From Symsagittifera roscoffensis (taxonomy: Eukaryota > Xenacoelomorpha > Acoela > Convolutidae): a stretch of 64,000 nt of DNA. Position 1 is the first letter of the stretch. Every line of letters starts with the position of its first letter. Of this stretch, positions 30,181 through 42,240 are shown one piece after another. The notes beneath the pieces were generated by a model, which worked only from the letters and a program-made list of their open reading frames with translations, ran no database searches and was not told the DNA's origin. The translations under genes and the position numbers were made by a program. The stretch covers positions 32,569,481 to 32,633,480 of the forward strand of contig NC_087070.1 of the NCBI RefSeq assembly GCF_963678635.1, in the 5' to 3' direction.

Positions 30181-31830
30181 ATTGTATCTTTCTTTTTGCT
30201 GACATTTGTTTGCGACAGCACTACTCTATTAACACATTTTGAATTAGTATCTGTAATTTTACTAAAAATCTTAGGATCTTCACTCTTTTTCTCTCCTATG
30301 GTTGTAAAATGATTGTTTAATCGGCTAGCAGGTAAAATGGTCGGTTCAACTAACTGTTTTGAAGTTTCGTTTCTTAATGTTTTTATCATTTTATGAAAAT
30401 TGTTTTTGCTATTGTTTTGCTTTTCTGTTATCTTGTTTTGCACAAAAAGTAAATTTTTGCAATGCAATAAAAGATCTAACATTTACAGTTTATGAACAGT
30501 TTTCTTTTTGTTTTTGCTTCTTTTTTGGTATGCTGATTTATCTATGATCTAAAATTTATTTGCTCTCAATGTCTCGATTACTCAATGATTGATTTATTTC
30601 CAAATATTCGAAGTTGTTTTCATTTGCCTGGATAGTTTTTACTAGCTAAAAAATCATTTTGACTTTTTTGTCCATTTGATTTAGACTTTCGAGTTTTTGT
30701 ACAGTTGGTTTTTTTTCTATTCAACAAATCTGATTCTTTCTTTATTTCATTTCCACAGTAATTATTTATTGTAGCGTGGTCACCTTTTTCAGATTTGTAA
30801 CTGAATGTTGTAGTCTTTCTAGTATTCGAATAAGTTTTTTTGCTTTTTTTCATTTGTACATAAATCGAAGTTTTGTCATTGCGTTCAATTTTTAAGTCTA
30901 GTAAATCTCTAGCCACAGTTCGAAAGATTTTGTTTTTCATTTCATTTGGGATCCTGTACAAAAAAGTCAGAATTGCTACCTTTTTTAGAGTTTCTTTTAA
31001 ACCTTGACAAGATACAAGATTGTTAAAATCTGAGAATGATCAGTCTCAGTTTTTCTGACCAAGTTATGTTTAATCCCTTTTTTGAGACAAGCCCTACTCA
31101 TCTTTTTTTCCGTTCTCTATTGTATGTAAGTAAATCTTGATACAATTCCAATTTGAAAACTATTTTAAGTGAGATCTCATTCAACTATGTTTCTGAAAGT
31201 GCTAAAAAATTAGGTTGTGCTGCTTTTTTGAACTCTTATTCTGGATAAGGGTTGTTTGTGTGACCGATCTTGTATTTTGTAACCAAATCCTCGGTTGTTT
31301 TTTTCAGTTTTTTTGTCTTTTTTTTCAACAAACCTACCAAAGTTGGTACAACTATGTGAACTTTTAATCTCTGAACGTACATTCTTCAATTACTTATGCC
31401 TATTCTAAGATCAGTTGAACTTTATATATGGAAGCCTGGTTAGCCGAGGAAAACCTCAAACCAATCAAGTATTAATTTGGGACGTTCGGTAATTTTAAAT
31501 TATCTAAATATTACATTATTTTCTTTTTTTACAGGATTTCTAAGATTTCAATCATTCAGCCGAGAAAAATCTCTGAAGAATTGTTTGCTCAGAAACCATA
31601 ATTTCTTTAATTTGTCGACGAAAACCTTAGACTATTTCTTTGTTGTTTTATTTTTCCCTATGACTTTTCCAATTATCAATTATCATTCCAATTATCATTA
31701 TCAGTTTTTTTGTTTTTTATTATTTTGAAAAGCTCTTCTGTCGTATAGGGCACGGAAAATCTCAGCCCTCTGCATCAACAAAAAACACAAAAAACGGCAA
31801 AAAAATGGCTGCAATAACTCTGCATACTAG
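30181..31830 (-). pseudogene. Diverged LINE fragments, minus strand
   Basis: The minus-strand frame 30482-30171 includes FVQNKITEKQNNSKNNFHKM and LNNHFTTIGEK, typical of the stretch before the reverse transcriptase of endonuclease-type LINEs (family form F-N-x-F-F-x-x-I-G). The frame 30961-30620 has a Lys/Ser/Thr-rich tail also found, more broken, in the tandem units. It is an older relative of the amplified units. Confidence 0.6.
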
Positions 31831-33083
31831 TATACATTTGTTTTCTCGTCAAAAAACTCATTGCGAGTTTGTTTTAGACTTTTTTGATGTCTAAGTTTGC
31901 CAAATTGTGCATCAAATTGCGGATGATCAGCATTTGGCCTTTCTTCTTTTAAATGTTACGTCTAAGGAGTTTGAAATTCAGCACCGGTTTGGTAGATTTC
32001 ATGCATAGAGATTTTGGATCGAAGAAATGTAGCGATCTAAACTTTTCGCAACCTTTCTACTTTTGTTATGAGTCCCCCGGAATTCAACCCGCTTGTTTAC
32101 TTCTTTTACTGGGCTATAAAAATTGAGGGGACAAGCCCACCATTCAGCATAATGCAGCATGGGTTGAGAAAGATAGTGAAAATGCGTGCTTTTCATGTAA
32201 TTTCGATTCTACCAGTTTTTCGAATTAGAGTTCGCATAAAATCAGTTTCTCCACAAATCTGCTTGCGGTAGAAAAAAAATATTTTATTGCATATGAAAAC
32301 CTATTTTAATTTTTGGAAGGTTGTAAAATTCATCAAAATCTCAACAAAAAAAAACGTCTCTGAAAAATTCAATCACAGCTACAGAGCAACAATAGTCATT
32401 CGATTTACCGCAAAATTAATGAGTATTACAAATTTTAATTTTGATCGAGAGAATTCTTTTTGTAAGGCAAATGACTTTTAACTGAACTAATTTTTTTGGC
32501 GCAAATGTGCATAATTTTATAGTCGTCGTTTTTTAAGGCAAAATGTTAATGCAAATAGTCAATTGAAAAGCATACGTCATATGTTAACTTATTTGAATTT
32601 TTTTTCTAAATTTTGACAGTCGAGACCATCTGAATCTTACCCTTATATAAATTGCATAAAATGAATAAAGAAAAATTGAAAAATCTGTCTAAATCAATTT
32701 TATTGTTCCGATTTTTGAGGAAAACGGAATATCTAAGCTTGAGCCGGTTTTTTTTTTCACTCAATTTTTGACTCGTTGCTTTTCCATATCAAAAGTAAGG
32801 TTTTGCTATCCAGAGCTCAATCGCGCAAAAAAAATTAACGAAGAAATTTGCTAATTAGGCCAATTTGTGATAATTAACGCGCGATATGTTTCCTCTTTAT
32901 AAAACGCGCAAGTGGCGTATTTTGCCATCCAAGGTCAGTTGAGACAAAGTATCATCAAGACAGACGCTGAATACATCCCTCTGTTGTTCATTTTGGTGTG
33001 TGGAAAATCAATTGAAGGAAAACGTAAAGAAAACTTATTGTTTTTATAAGTTTACTTCCTAAATTTTTCAAAAAAAAATCAAT

Positions 33084-33140
33084 TGACCTTAAAGTGCAGT
33101 CAGAGCACTCAGGGTTTTGTCCTGTTATATTATACTAGCA
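33084..33140 (+). repeat. Small hairpin element, copy
   Basis: Has GACCTTAAAGTGCAGTCAGA and the hairpin CAGGGTTTTGTCCTG (33110-33124), followed by ACTAGCA in place of GAGCAGT. Confidence 0.5.
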
Positions 33141-34804
33141 TATTATTGTAGCTGCCAAAACCCATTTGAAATTGAAACCAAAAACTATGCCAAAAAAGGA
33201 TTTGAATGTAATTTATTAGATGTTTTCAGGTCTTTGCTACGCTATCTGTATGCAGTCAGTTTCTTGTCAATACGGGGAAACTAATTTAGTGAAAAGAGAA
33301 CTAAACTTTTCCCTGAGGCTATTTTTTAAAGTTTCTTTGTTTATAAACATAGTATACTTTGTAGTATATTCTAATGAAGTTTCAAACATATATACCACTT
33401 TTCTTGCTTTTTCGGCGTTTTGATTATGCGTTTAAAACGTAACAACATTCTTTATTTACCTTGAGAAACTAAAGAAAAAAAGTGCCTAGCAGGGCACTAG
33501 GAATGAAGTTCAATGGATAAAAAAGATAACATGCGTTGACCAAAAATTGTAGCCATACAATTTCACATCTATTAAATTAGCAATTTACGCGTTCACAAAA
33601 ATGCTTAATAACTTTACGAGTAGCTTTTCTTGAAGTGTGAAATTGCGGTGGTAGATTTTTTTTATTGTATGAAGTTTTATGACAAGCATTGTTCAATACC
33701 ATGAACTTCCGCAACTAGCATTCATTTTTTTTGTTCTAGAAATTCTGTTAAAGAAAAAAATGGAGGGTTTTGAACTTACAGAACACAAAAAAACGAGTAG
33801 ATTTCTTCAAACTCTGTAAAAAATAATGAGGCGTTTATTTCTACATACAAAACTGCAGACATGAAATCTCTGAACTGATGAAAAACCTGAGAAAATGAGA
33901 GATTTTTTGTGCAGGTAATTTTTTGCATCTCAAAAAGCAAAGAAACCGAACCTATTTCCTAAAAATTTTATAAAATTAACTAACAAATTGTCTTTTTCCG
34001 AATCATTGCGAGTTTTCTGTGAGACTCTTGTTATCCAGTCCTGTCATTATCATCCAAAACAGTTCTCTATAAAAACTAAATTCTTACATGCGAGAGAAAA
34101 AAATCTTCGGGTATTTCTGATTATTAACCATTTTCCAGTCTAGCAAAATGAAAGTATAGTGCTCCTCGTTTTCTAAGACTAGCATTTTTAACGCAAAAAT
34201 GTGTCATCATTTTTTTGGATTTTTGTTGTCTCCAAGATAATTTGTAATGCCATTACATTTAGGGTGTCAATTTTGAGCATCCTGAGATGCAGTTTAAATT
34301 TTGTATTGATTACCAAACAGAAGAAAAATCTAATCTTGACAAAACTCAAGTCACAAAAATTTGTATGACTAGCGTTTTTTCACTTGCTTCTCATGTGAAA
34401 CTGTATGACTAGCTAGCAGTTATTTTCTTTTTGCAGAGGTCAACTCGGATACTTTGAGTTTTATGCTGAGTCTCTTTAAAAAAACTTAAGTGCTTTGCTA
34501 GTATATAAAAAGCCCTAAAAATCATTGCAAATCAATTACAAAGGGTAATTTTGATCTGAAACTCAAAAAAAATGACGGAATATTTGCCACTTGTTAAATT
34601 TGAACAAATATTTGAGGTTTAAGTTGTCATAGAAAACGTTCAAAATTGAATTGGTGTATGCTATTTGGTCAATTTATGACTTTGCTATTGGCAGCATCTA
34701 TCATTTTGTATCTAACAAAGCATGTTGGGGATGATTTAGAAAAAATCTCAGAAAAATTTGAAATTTTTAAAATTTCTTAATCTCTTCATTATTTTCAAGC
34801 TAAC

Positions 34805-34866
34805 GCTACTCCATTAACCTCAAAAAGCAGTTGAAGCCATCAGGGATTTGACGTGATCAGAGCAGT
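34805..34866 (+). repeat. Small hairpin element, copy
   Basis: Begins GCTACTCCATTAACC, contains AAAAAGCAGTTGAAGCCATC and the weakened hairpin CAGGGATTTGACGTG, and ends CAGAGCAGTC. Its length matches the 12265 copy. Confidence 0.5.
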
Positions 34867-35200
34867 CTAATTCACTTTACAGACAAAGACAAAAAAACTC
34901 CATTAGCATTTTTACCTAACATTTAAAGATTTGCTTAAAAGCATGCAAGTTTCAACAGCACAAAGAATAATCATGCTTTCAATTTGTGATGATTACCTGT
35001 TGTTCGTTTTTTCTGCGCATTTTTATTTTTGTTATTGTTTATTTTGCTTTTTGTTTGATTTTAATTGGATTATCATTAATTTGAAACTGATAAAGCAACC
35101 GTTTATAACCAATTTTTAATACAGTTTTGTTGTTTAAGGGGGCATGGAATCAGCTCTATTGTTAATACTTTAAATCACGAAAATTATCCAAAAATGTTTT

Positions 35201-35300
35201 TTTTACTTTTCTTAGAAGAAGGTACTGTCTCTGGAAATGTCAAAAAAAATTTTTACTTTTCTTAGAAGAAGGTACTGTCTCTGGAAATGTCAAAATTTAT
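35201..35300 (+). repeat. Tandem duplication, period 50 bp
   Basis: TTTTACTTTTCTTAGAAGAA GGTACTGTCT CTGGAAATGTCAAAA occurs at 35201 and again at 35251 with no change in the core. It is a recent local duplication. Confidence 0.9.
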
Positions 35301-35595
35301 GATGAAGTCTATGTATGAAACATTTTATTCATTTTGCTGAAATTCCTGTCATCTCTTCTAAAAGTTCGAAAAAAATTGTAGGAAAATTATTCAATTTGTT
35401 TTTTTGAACTTCATTGTCTTTAATAGATGATAATGACTTTTTTTAACTTCAACTGAGAATAATTCGCAAAACTCTTTAGATGGAAAGTAAGTTTTTTTTT
35501 CTACAAAATTTGCCCGAAAACTAGTTCAAGTTCCTTTCCAATCGCCAAATACAACATAACGTTAAACTTTTTGATGCCTTAAAATCATCTTATTT

Positions 35596-35680
35596 TTTCC
35601 ACATACATAGGGTGCTCTTCTATGTTCCTCTCTAGTCTCGCATTTCGTGCATTCTCTTTTTTGCCAGCCTAGATACTTGA
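35596..35680 (+). repeat. Fragment of the 53-64 kb array sequence
   Basis: CTCTATGTTCCT(TTTT/CTCT)AGTCTCGCATTTC followed by TTTTTGCCA is shared with each array unit (for example 55381-55425). It shows that part of the array unit is a dispersed repeat. Confidence 0.5.
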
Positions 35681-36654
35681 TTGCAGAATAATAATTGTAG
35701 AATTTTCTATCGGATCCTGAACATTTAATTTATATCAATAATTTCTTCGTTAAGAAAATTAAGTTAAACTAATTACTACAATTTCAAATCGTACTTTTCA
35801 TATATTATGATTCAGAACCGAAATTTTTTTTTAGATCTCAATTTCAGATTTGAAATGGGATGCTCAAGTTTAAAACAACGCGTGTGTGTTTTTGGAACAT
35901 GTTAATTCAGATCTGAAGTTTTCTAATGGTTATTTCTGATTTGAAAAGACTGTTACAGCTTAAACTTTCGGATCTTCAATTTTATTTTTCATGTTTTCAT
36001 CAGTACTTGGGCACAGCTTATGCTTTTTTCTAGGTAGTTTTGTGTTTTATGGTTTTGTGGTTTATTCTAGGCTATAGCAAGGTTCAACAAAATCTCTTAT
36101 AGTAGACTGCTGAAATATGATTCCTTAAGATTAATATAGAGAAATACATGAGTAGCGAAGGAAAATCAAAAGTTTGATAGGCCTTCTCATAACTTTTGAA
36201 AATTTTCCAAAATATTGAGCAAAAAATTGGTTTAAAAAAATGTTTGCAAATATTCTGAGGTTGTTTTTTCACCCCTAGTTGAAAAATAAGTACATATTGA
36301 AAAAATTAGCAATATTAGTTGTTCTCATAGATTAGAAGAAAAGGGGTTCTCATATCTATTTTCAAATTTGAATTTTTGTTTTTCATGATTGCTTCGGATT
36401 TTTTAAGTTTCATATTTTATTGAATATTGTAAGAAACAAAAAATGGAAAGTTCAGCTGTTTGCTTGAATGCATATATCGTAATTTAAGAAATAGTTTCTC
36501 ATATCTATTTTGAGATATTACCAGGCCAAAATGTGCACTGGATATGCGCACAATTTGGTGTCTCTATATTCCTAGATTCCAATGACAACTCTTTAAACAT
36601 GTTAAAAACAAAAAAAAATTGAAAGAACAAAAAAGAACAAAGGGAGCGTCCTTG

Positions 36655-36785
36655 TTGCGGAAGCTGCTTACAATTCACAAAATGCACAGTTTGGCCTCGT
36701 AATGGATCTGACTTTTTGCTGCAATAGTGGTACCAAGTGAAAGTTCTAGACGCAAAAAACCGGCCCTGAGTCGCAAAGAAAAAGC
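36655..36785. repeat. GCGGAA repeat copy 2, adjoining one arm of a distant inverted repeat
   Basis: TTGCGGAAGCTGCTTACAAT and AATGCACAGTTTGG(C)CTCGTAATGG match the 3' end of the repeat at 20034-20330. Next to it, 36729-36785 (TGGTACCAAGTGAAAGTTCT then AGACGCAAAAAACCGGCC, TGAGTCGCAAA) is the reverse complement of about 40497-40553. Confidence 0.5.
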
Positions 36786-37552
36786 TACGCTCCTAAAGCA
36801 ACTCAGTCTGGATTGAGGGTAATTAAGAGAAGCGTAATATGCTTCAACAAGCTGGATAGCTTTTCTTAGATCCTCTGCGTATCGCAGAAACTACAATTAT
36901 TAGAAAAGGTGGTCTTCGATTTGTTTTTATCAAAATTTATTAAATTCGCTCAGGTTTTACTTGTTAAATGTCTGACTGGTCTATGAAAATTTCTACTACA
37001 GCTACTTAAAGTAATATAAACTAACAGAAGTTAAAACTTAGAAAAAACAAATTGTTACGCTGAAAAACCAATGGTGATCTCATAGAGCGATTGAAAGAAT
37101 GGCGAGGATGAACAAGATCTGTTTTCAATCTGTTCAATTTATATTGAAAACACTTTCTGGGGTAAGCAAAGCCAGAAAAAAAACCTTAGAAAAACCTGGC
37201 CAAAAGAACAAAAGTTGGCATTTTGATCTCAAACCCATGATTTCTCAACATTCAAACTCAAACGACGAAATTCACAATTTTACCCGACCAAAAACAGCTG
37301 CGCGACAAAAAAGGATTTTCTCGCGACTTGCACGACTAAAATTAATCTCGCAATCTTAACTACCTAAAACGACACTAGTGAAATTTCGCTACTATGCTTT
37401 CATTATCAAAATATCTAAAGGTAAATTTTTAATTACTGACTTTCACAGGGAATTTTGAGGCAATCATGATTGAAAAAAATTAATAGCAGTCTCTGAAAAA
37501 AAATTTAAAATGATGGGACTTAGCACGACATTTTGTAGCTGCTCTATGTGAC

Positions 37553-37827
37553 TAGGGGCGGATCTAGGATTTTCTCCCCGAGGATGGGGGTAGATTTTCA
37601 AAAAAAAATCCAAAATTTTGTCGACGTTTTTTAGGTCGACCAAATTGATTTTCTGAGCTCTCCCAAATCAATGTTTGACAAAATTTTCTGACCCGCAGGC
37701 AATTGTTTGAGAAAACAGGCCAAAAAAGGCGATTTTAGGCACTTTGCCGAAAATGGATATAAAAAATACTACAAAAAAAGTACAAAAAATAATACCTCCG
37801 CCCCCCCCCCCCCCCCTAAATCCGCTG
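37553..37827 (+). mobile_element. hAT-type MITE copy
   Basis: Starts (C)TAGGGGCGGATCTAGGATTT, has TTTTGTCGACG, GGTCGACCAAATTGATTTTC and GAGCTCTCCC, then a run of 20 C and CTAAATCCGCTG. The left end has lost the CA of the family terminus, and the right end is missing part of CCGCCCCTG. The flanks TATGTGAC and TGTGCGAC are only an approximate duplication. Confidence 0.75.
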
Positions 37828-38755
37828 GTGTGCGACTTTAACCTTGACGAGAGCGAGGGTCTCGGCCGCGAGATAATCATGTGCGCGATCTTTATAGTCG
37901 CGTCATAAATTGAACACGTTGGACCGGAAATTACAACATATTTTGAGGAATTGATTTTTGCTGATGGCATTTTCAGCGCCCTGTTCCATCAGATATGAGA
38001 AATACAATTTCACTCTATTGAGATATGGGTTGAGCACTATTTTTAACCATGAATGAGAAGGAAATTGGCAATCAGTTTGCCTAGCAGAGGAAAAATAAGG
38101 TTTTCTTGAAAATGATCAAGGCCTTCACGCGATTCACAAGAACAACGACTTATTAAAAACGGAACTGAAGCAAAACATAAGACAAAATTTGAATAGTCAC
38201 AAAGGTTTTTCATAAGATGAAAAACTCTTTCTAATAGAAATGTAGTTCGTTTAGCTGATTAGTTATTGGTTGTTACTTGATTTATTGCAATTGTCAATCA
38301 AGGCTCTAGCACGATATTGGAAAACAGTCATTAGATTTAGAAGTTGCGTTCTGTTGTCTTAATTCATCTGAAGAGAAACTTTTGATTCAGTTTTTATATT
38401 TCTTACAGTGGAAACAAAAACTTTAAAGAAAGACAAAATGAAAACATGCCTAGCCTACCTGAGAAAGTTTGAATCGTGTTTTGACATATTTTGATATGTT
38501 TTGGCTGTGCTTGAGGTCTTTATTTAATTGAGGCTTGACCCAAACCCTTCTCTCGACTATTCTTTTCGAGAACTGACATTGCGCTGGACTTAGAAAGTCA
38601 AAATATAAGTAAAGGCAGCACCTCGACCCTGGTGACTTAACAACTTGAAATTAATTTAGAATTACTTCAGAATTTAACACTACTAAAGTTGCCGGACGCG
38701 ATCTTTTATATAATTTTTTTACTGAAAATTGATCATAAAACTGCAGGTGGTTTGG

Positions 38756-38860
38756 GTCAAGGTCAAATTCAAAACATACCTTAACTACGGTCGAAACATA
38801 TCTAAAATTGGTCGGATATAGTCGAAACATATCTTGAGCATGGTCGAATTTTATCGCGAG
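38756..38860. repeat. Short degenerate tandem repeat, period about 33 bp
   Basis: GGTCGAAACATATCTA, AGTCGAAACATATCTTGAGC and a more diverged GGTCAAATTCAAAACATACC follow one another. Confidence 0.5.
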
Positions 38861-40496
38861 AATAATCGATCCAATTCTCATTTTTGTGAACTGTTTCTTC
38901 AAAAGTATTAAAGTTTTCTTTATTAGAATGAATCAAATTTGTCTAAAAAATGTTTGAACTTTTCAACTCTCTCTCGAATCACGTTTTAAGTTTTGTAAAA
39001 TCATTTGATTATTGCTTTAAAAAACAATTAAATACAAAATAAAAGGTGAGAAATTTGAAGAAAAAAGTTAGTTTTGAGTATACTACTCAAGATAAAATTG
39101 ATGCAAAGAGTGATATCAGCTCAAACGTTTAATAGAAAATAATCATATGTTCTTATTTATAATTCTCTGCTTTGAAACTCAAAACTGATTAGATATAAAG
39201 GTAGGTTTTAATGCTACTCTTTTTCAAAACAAAGAAATTTATTTCATTTGATTATAATTGATTTTTTAGTTGATTTTCAAATGTTTCTAGAACGAAAAAT
39301 GGCTCATTTTTTAATAAATTAAAAATTCTAACCCAATTTTCCACTATTTTGTTATGCTTCGTGATTTTCTTGAATCAATCTAAGCTTAAGATAGCTATTT
39401 GCTTCAGAATTTTCACGCAGCTCTTAATGTTACGGCAGCAGTCATTATTGCTAAATTTACAACTTTGAAAACATTTGTATCATTTTTTGTTTGATATTCG
39501 CTTCTGCGGCTTTCACAATAGGAGTGTTTTAAATTTCAGAAATTAGTTATTAGAGTTTGAAAAAAAATCGTGTAAAAAGTTTTGCTGTATGCTTCCTTGA
39601 AATCAAAATCACTATAAACAAAGCCTCATGATGATACCACACTCCGCCCGTCTTACTTGAGTTTTATTTAAATTAAATTGCGTCAAAACCAATTGACTTT
39701 ACTCTTTAGTAATATCCAAATTGAAAATCATAATAATCGTAGACGTTTTATTAAAGAAAACAAAACAAAACCATAGTAACAAAAATGAACTTGTTTTCTT
39801 TTTTATTGATTTTTTATTGGGTCAGAAAATCTTTTGAACTTCATAAAACTGAACCTGTAAAAATTGAAGATAGGCTTTTAATTTGCTGTCTTAGACAATA
39901 TTTACTGTTTTCATTTCCAATTGGGCAAAGGCCGCAGACATTTTTGCACAAAAAATATATTTTGTACTCAAAATTGAGCAATGGGTAGTCGAGAAAATTA
40001 TCAGTTTTTCACTCGTAGTTTTCAAATTAACTTGACCCGAAAAAAAATTGATTTTCAAACAAAACTGAAATAGAGTTTGATCGAACTCTGCAATTCGCAC
40101 GGCGAAGTCTGGCTTACCGTGTGTTTGATATCATCTTCTAATTTTTGCAGGTCGCGCTCCTAGATACTCCGTCGAACGCTAGATTGGCATTTTATTTGGT
40201 TCTTCTTCTCGCAAAACGTCCCAGAAATTTTTAAGGGGATATCTCCGGGTATGTTGAGAGAACGAAGTGACACAGAGAACCAAAAAACATCAAAATATCC
40301 CAGTCAGATAAAACCAGAACACAGTACGCAAAAAGATTTGATATACTACTCAACTTACCAAAAAACTGAAAAGTTAACTGAAAAAAGTTTAATGAAAAAA
40401 TCGCAGAGAAGCTATCAGTGGGTCTTAATAGGCCTGTCGAATGTTGGTGCAATTGCATGAACTCCCCACATTTCAGACTGTTATGTTGTTCACCGA

Positions 40497-40553
40497 GCTC
40501 TTTTTTGCGACTCAAGGCCATTTTTTGCGTCTATAATTTTCAAGTGGTACCAT
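40497..40553 (-). repeat. Partner arm of the inverted repeat at 36729-36785
   Basis: GCTCTTTTTTGCGACTCAAG, GCCATTTTTTGCGTCTATAA, then CAAGTGGTACCA is the mirrored form of the segment near 36.7 kb, with several differences. Confidence 0.55.
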
Positions 40554-40779
40554 TTTTGAAGCCGAATTTCTTAGGAAATCCTCTAGCTAGAGATCAAGTG
40601 AGAGTTCGTCCTCACACAATACCTATCGTTGCCTTGGCATAGGATCGAATACGCGATCAATCGATCTCAAAGTGAACCCGAAGTGCCTGAACTACCACTA
40701 TGCGAAGTGCCTCAAATAGAGATCAAACGTCCTAATACTTAAGAATAGTGCGCCAACAAAGCAAATTTTTGATCCGACT

Positions 40780-41297
40780 AATGAGAATGGGTAAGAAATT
40801 TGTATTCGGATATGTTTTAGTTCAATTGTTTTTCACGCAAAATCAGATCGCACAAATAATAATTGAACTGGGTTGAGTGATATATTGTTTTGTAGCCCTT
40901 TTTTCTTGATTCCATTAACAGCGAAAAAATATCAAAAAGTGTTGGGAAAAACCGGTTCTAAGTTATTACCTTTTTGTCTAATTTCGAGTGAGTATAGCGA
41001 CCCAGCATGCTTATTATAGAAGATTAGTCGCAGATTAGTAGAAAATGAGCATTGAAATTTTCATTTAAGCCCTGAAATTGTGGTAAATTTAGTTTTTGAT
41101 CTTTTTAGCACCTTCTTGGGAACTTTTCATTTTGATTTTTTTTTTCGTTTTCCGACATGCTTTTCAAAATGAATATGGGAAGTTTCTAAAATCTAGTCCA
41201 CCAAGAAAAAACAAGTTCAAATTATTTAAAAAAAGATAACTGTTTTAAAACATGGTCATAACATTCTGTGCTATTTGCACAGCAGCCGGCTATCCTT
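40780..41297 (+). mobile_element. Partial copy of the foldback-like element (right half)
   Basis: TTTGTATTCGGATATGTTTT, TTTTTCACGCAAAATCAGA and GGGTTGAGTGATAT match 8230-8340. The end GGTCATAACATTCTGTGCTA, CAGCCGGCTATCCTT (41253-41297) matches the right terminal repeat at 8809-8852. Confidence 0.6.
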
Positions 41298-41644
41298 GTT
41301 CATTTTTTGGCATCATTTTGGATAAGTTGGCAAGAATTATCATTTTTGACCTAGCTAAGTTCAGCTTAATAGTTTCATCTAGCATGAATTGAAGTTTCAA
41401 CCCTATATCTTAATTATTTGTAGAGAAACGGCAAAAACGTGAAGAAAGAAAATCGTTCATGTGTTTGATGAAATCAAGTGTCTAATTATTTGTTGAAGCC
41501 CATTGTAGCCAGAAAAATATATTGAAATCTTTTTTTTTGATGTTACAGGTTGTTCATCATCTACCAAAATTTAGCCTCATCAGTTTTTGCAGAATTTCGT
41601 AAAGTAGATCATTACCAGTCCAAACTGTCTGTTTATTTTGTAAA

Positions 41645-42126
41645 TTTTCAACGGATTCTGCAACACGTCGATAACAGTTTTGTCGCTGATTCCGCAACAA
41701 TGTTCTTCAACAAGGCTCTTTTTTCTTTGATCTTTTTTGAGCTTTCCTTTTTAGAGCTGTTTTGAATTCCACGAATAAATGACTAAAACACTTTATCGCT
41801 CAAAATTGCTCGAAAAACAGCCAAATTTGCGGAGTCCCCAACAAAAGTTTTGGATGAAATTTTTGCGGAATCTGCTCACATTTTGCGGAATCCGCTTGTT
41901 ATTACGGAATTCGGAACAACTAGCTATAAATACTCGTAGCGGAATCAGCGACAAAAACATAGGCCTGCAAAAATTAGGCTATAGTTATTTGTGCTTGGAA
42001 CCCACGAAAGTTTCGTAAGTGGAATCCACTCATATTTTTAACTTGCTTAGGGTTTCGCCTCTGAAATTGAATGACCTACAAAAACCATAAAGTGCGCCTA
42101 TTCATTGCACAGTTTACTTCGTAATG
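41645..42126. repeat. GCGGAATCCGC-rich dispersed repeat, copy 3
   Basis: Contains GGATTCTGCAAC, GATTCCGCAAC, TTTGCGGAGTCCCC, TTTGCGGAATCTGC, TTTGCGGAATCCGC and GCGGAATCAGCGAC, and ends TTGCACAGTTTACTTCGTAA. It is longer than copy 1 and more mutated. Confidence 0.55.
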
Positions 42127-42197
42127 GTATAATTTTTTTGAAGTGTTTGTCATATGTTTGAAACTTTTAACTGTGTTGCTGACATTAAAGTCTTAGG

Positions 42198-42240
42198 GAT
42201 CGAAACATTATGTGCTTCATGAACAGTAACTGGCTATCTT
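42198..42240 (+). repeat. Solo right end of the foldback-like element
   Basis: ATCGAAACATTATGTGCTTC, ATGAACAGTAACTGGCTATC matches the terminal repeat at 8809-8852. Confidence 0.5.

Noticed and set aside
37099-37359. 86-codon + strand frame rich in Lys/Ser/Arg
   Set aside because: No recognised motif, and the neighbourhood shows no further exons. Left as noise.
40231-40521. Overlapping frames of 70-96 codons on both strands near 40.2-40.6 kb
   Set aside because: The segment overlaps a dispersed inverted repeat (40497-40553) and no frame continues across plausible splice sites.
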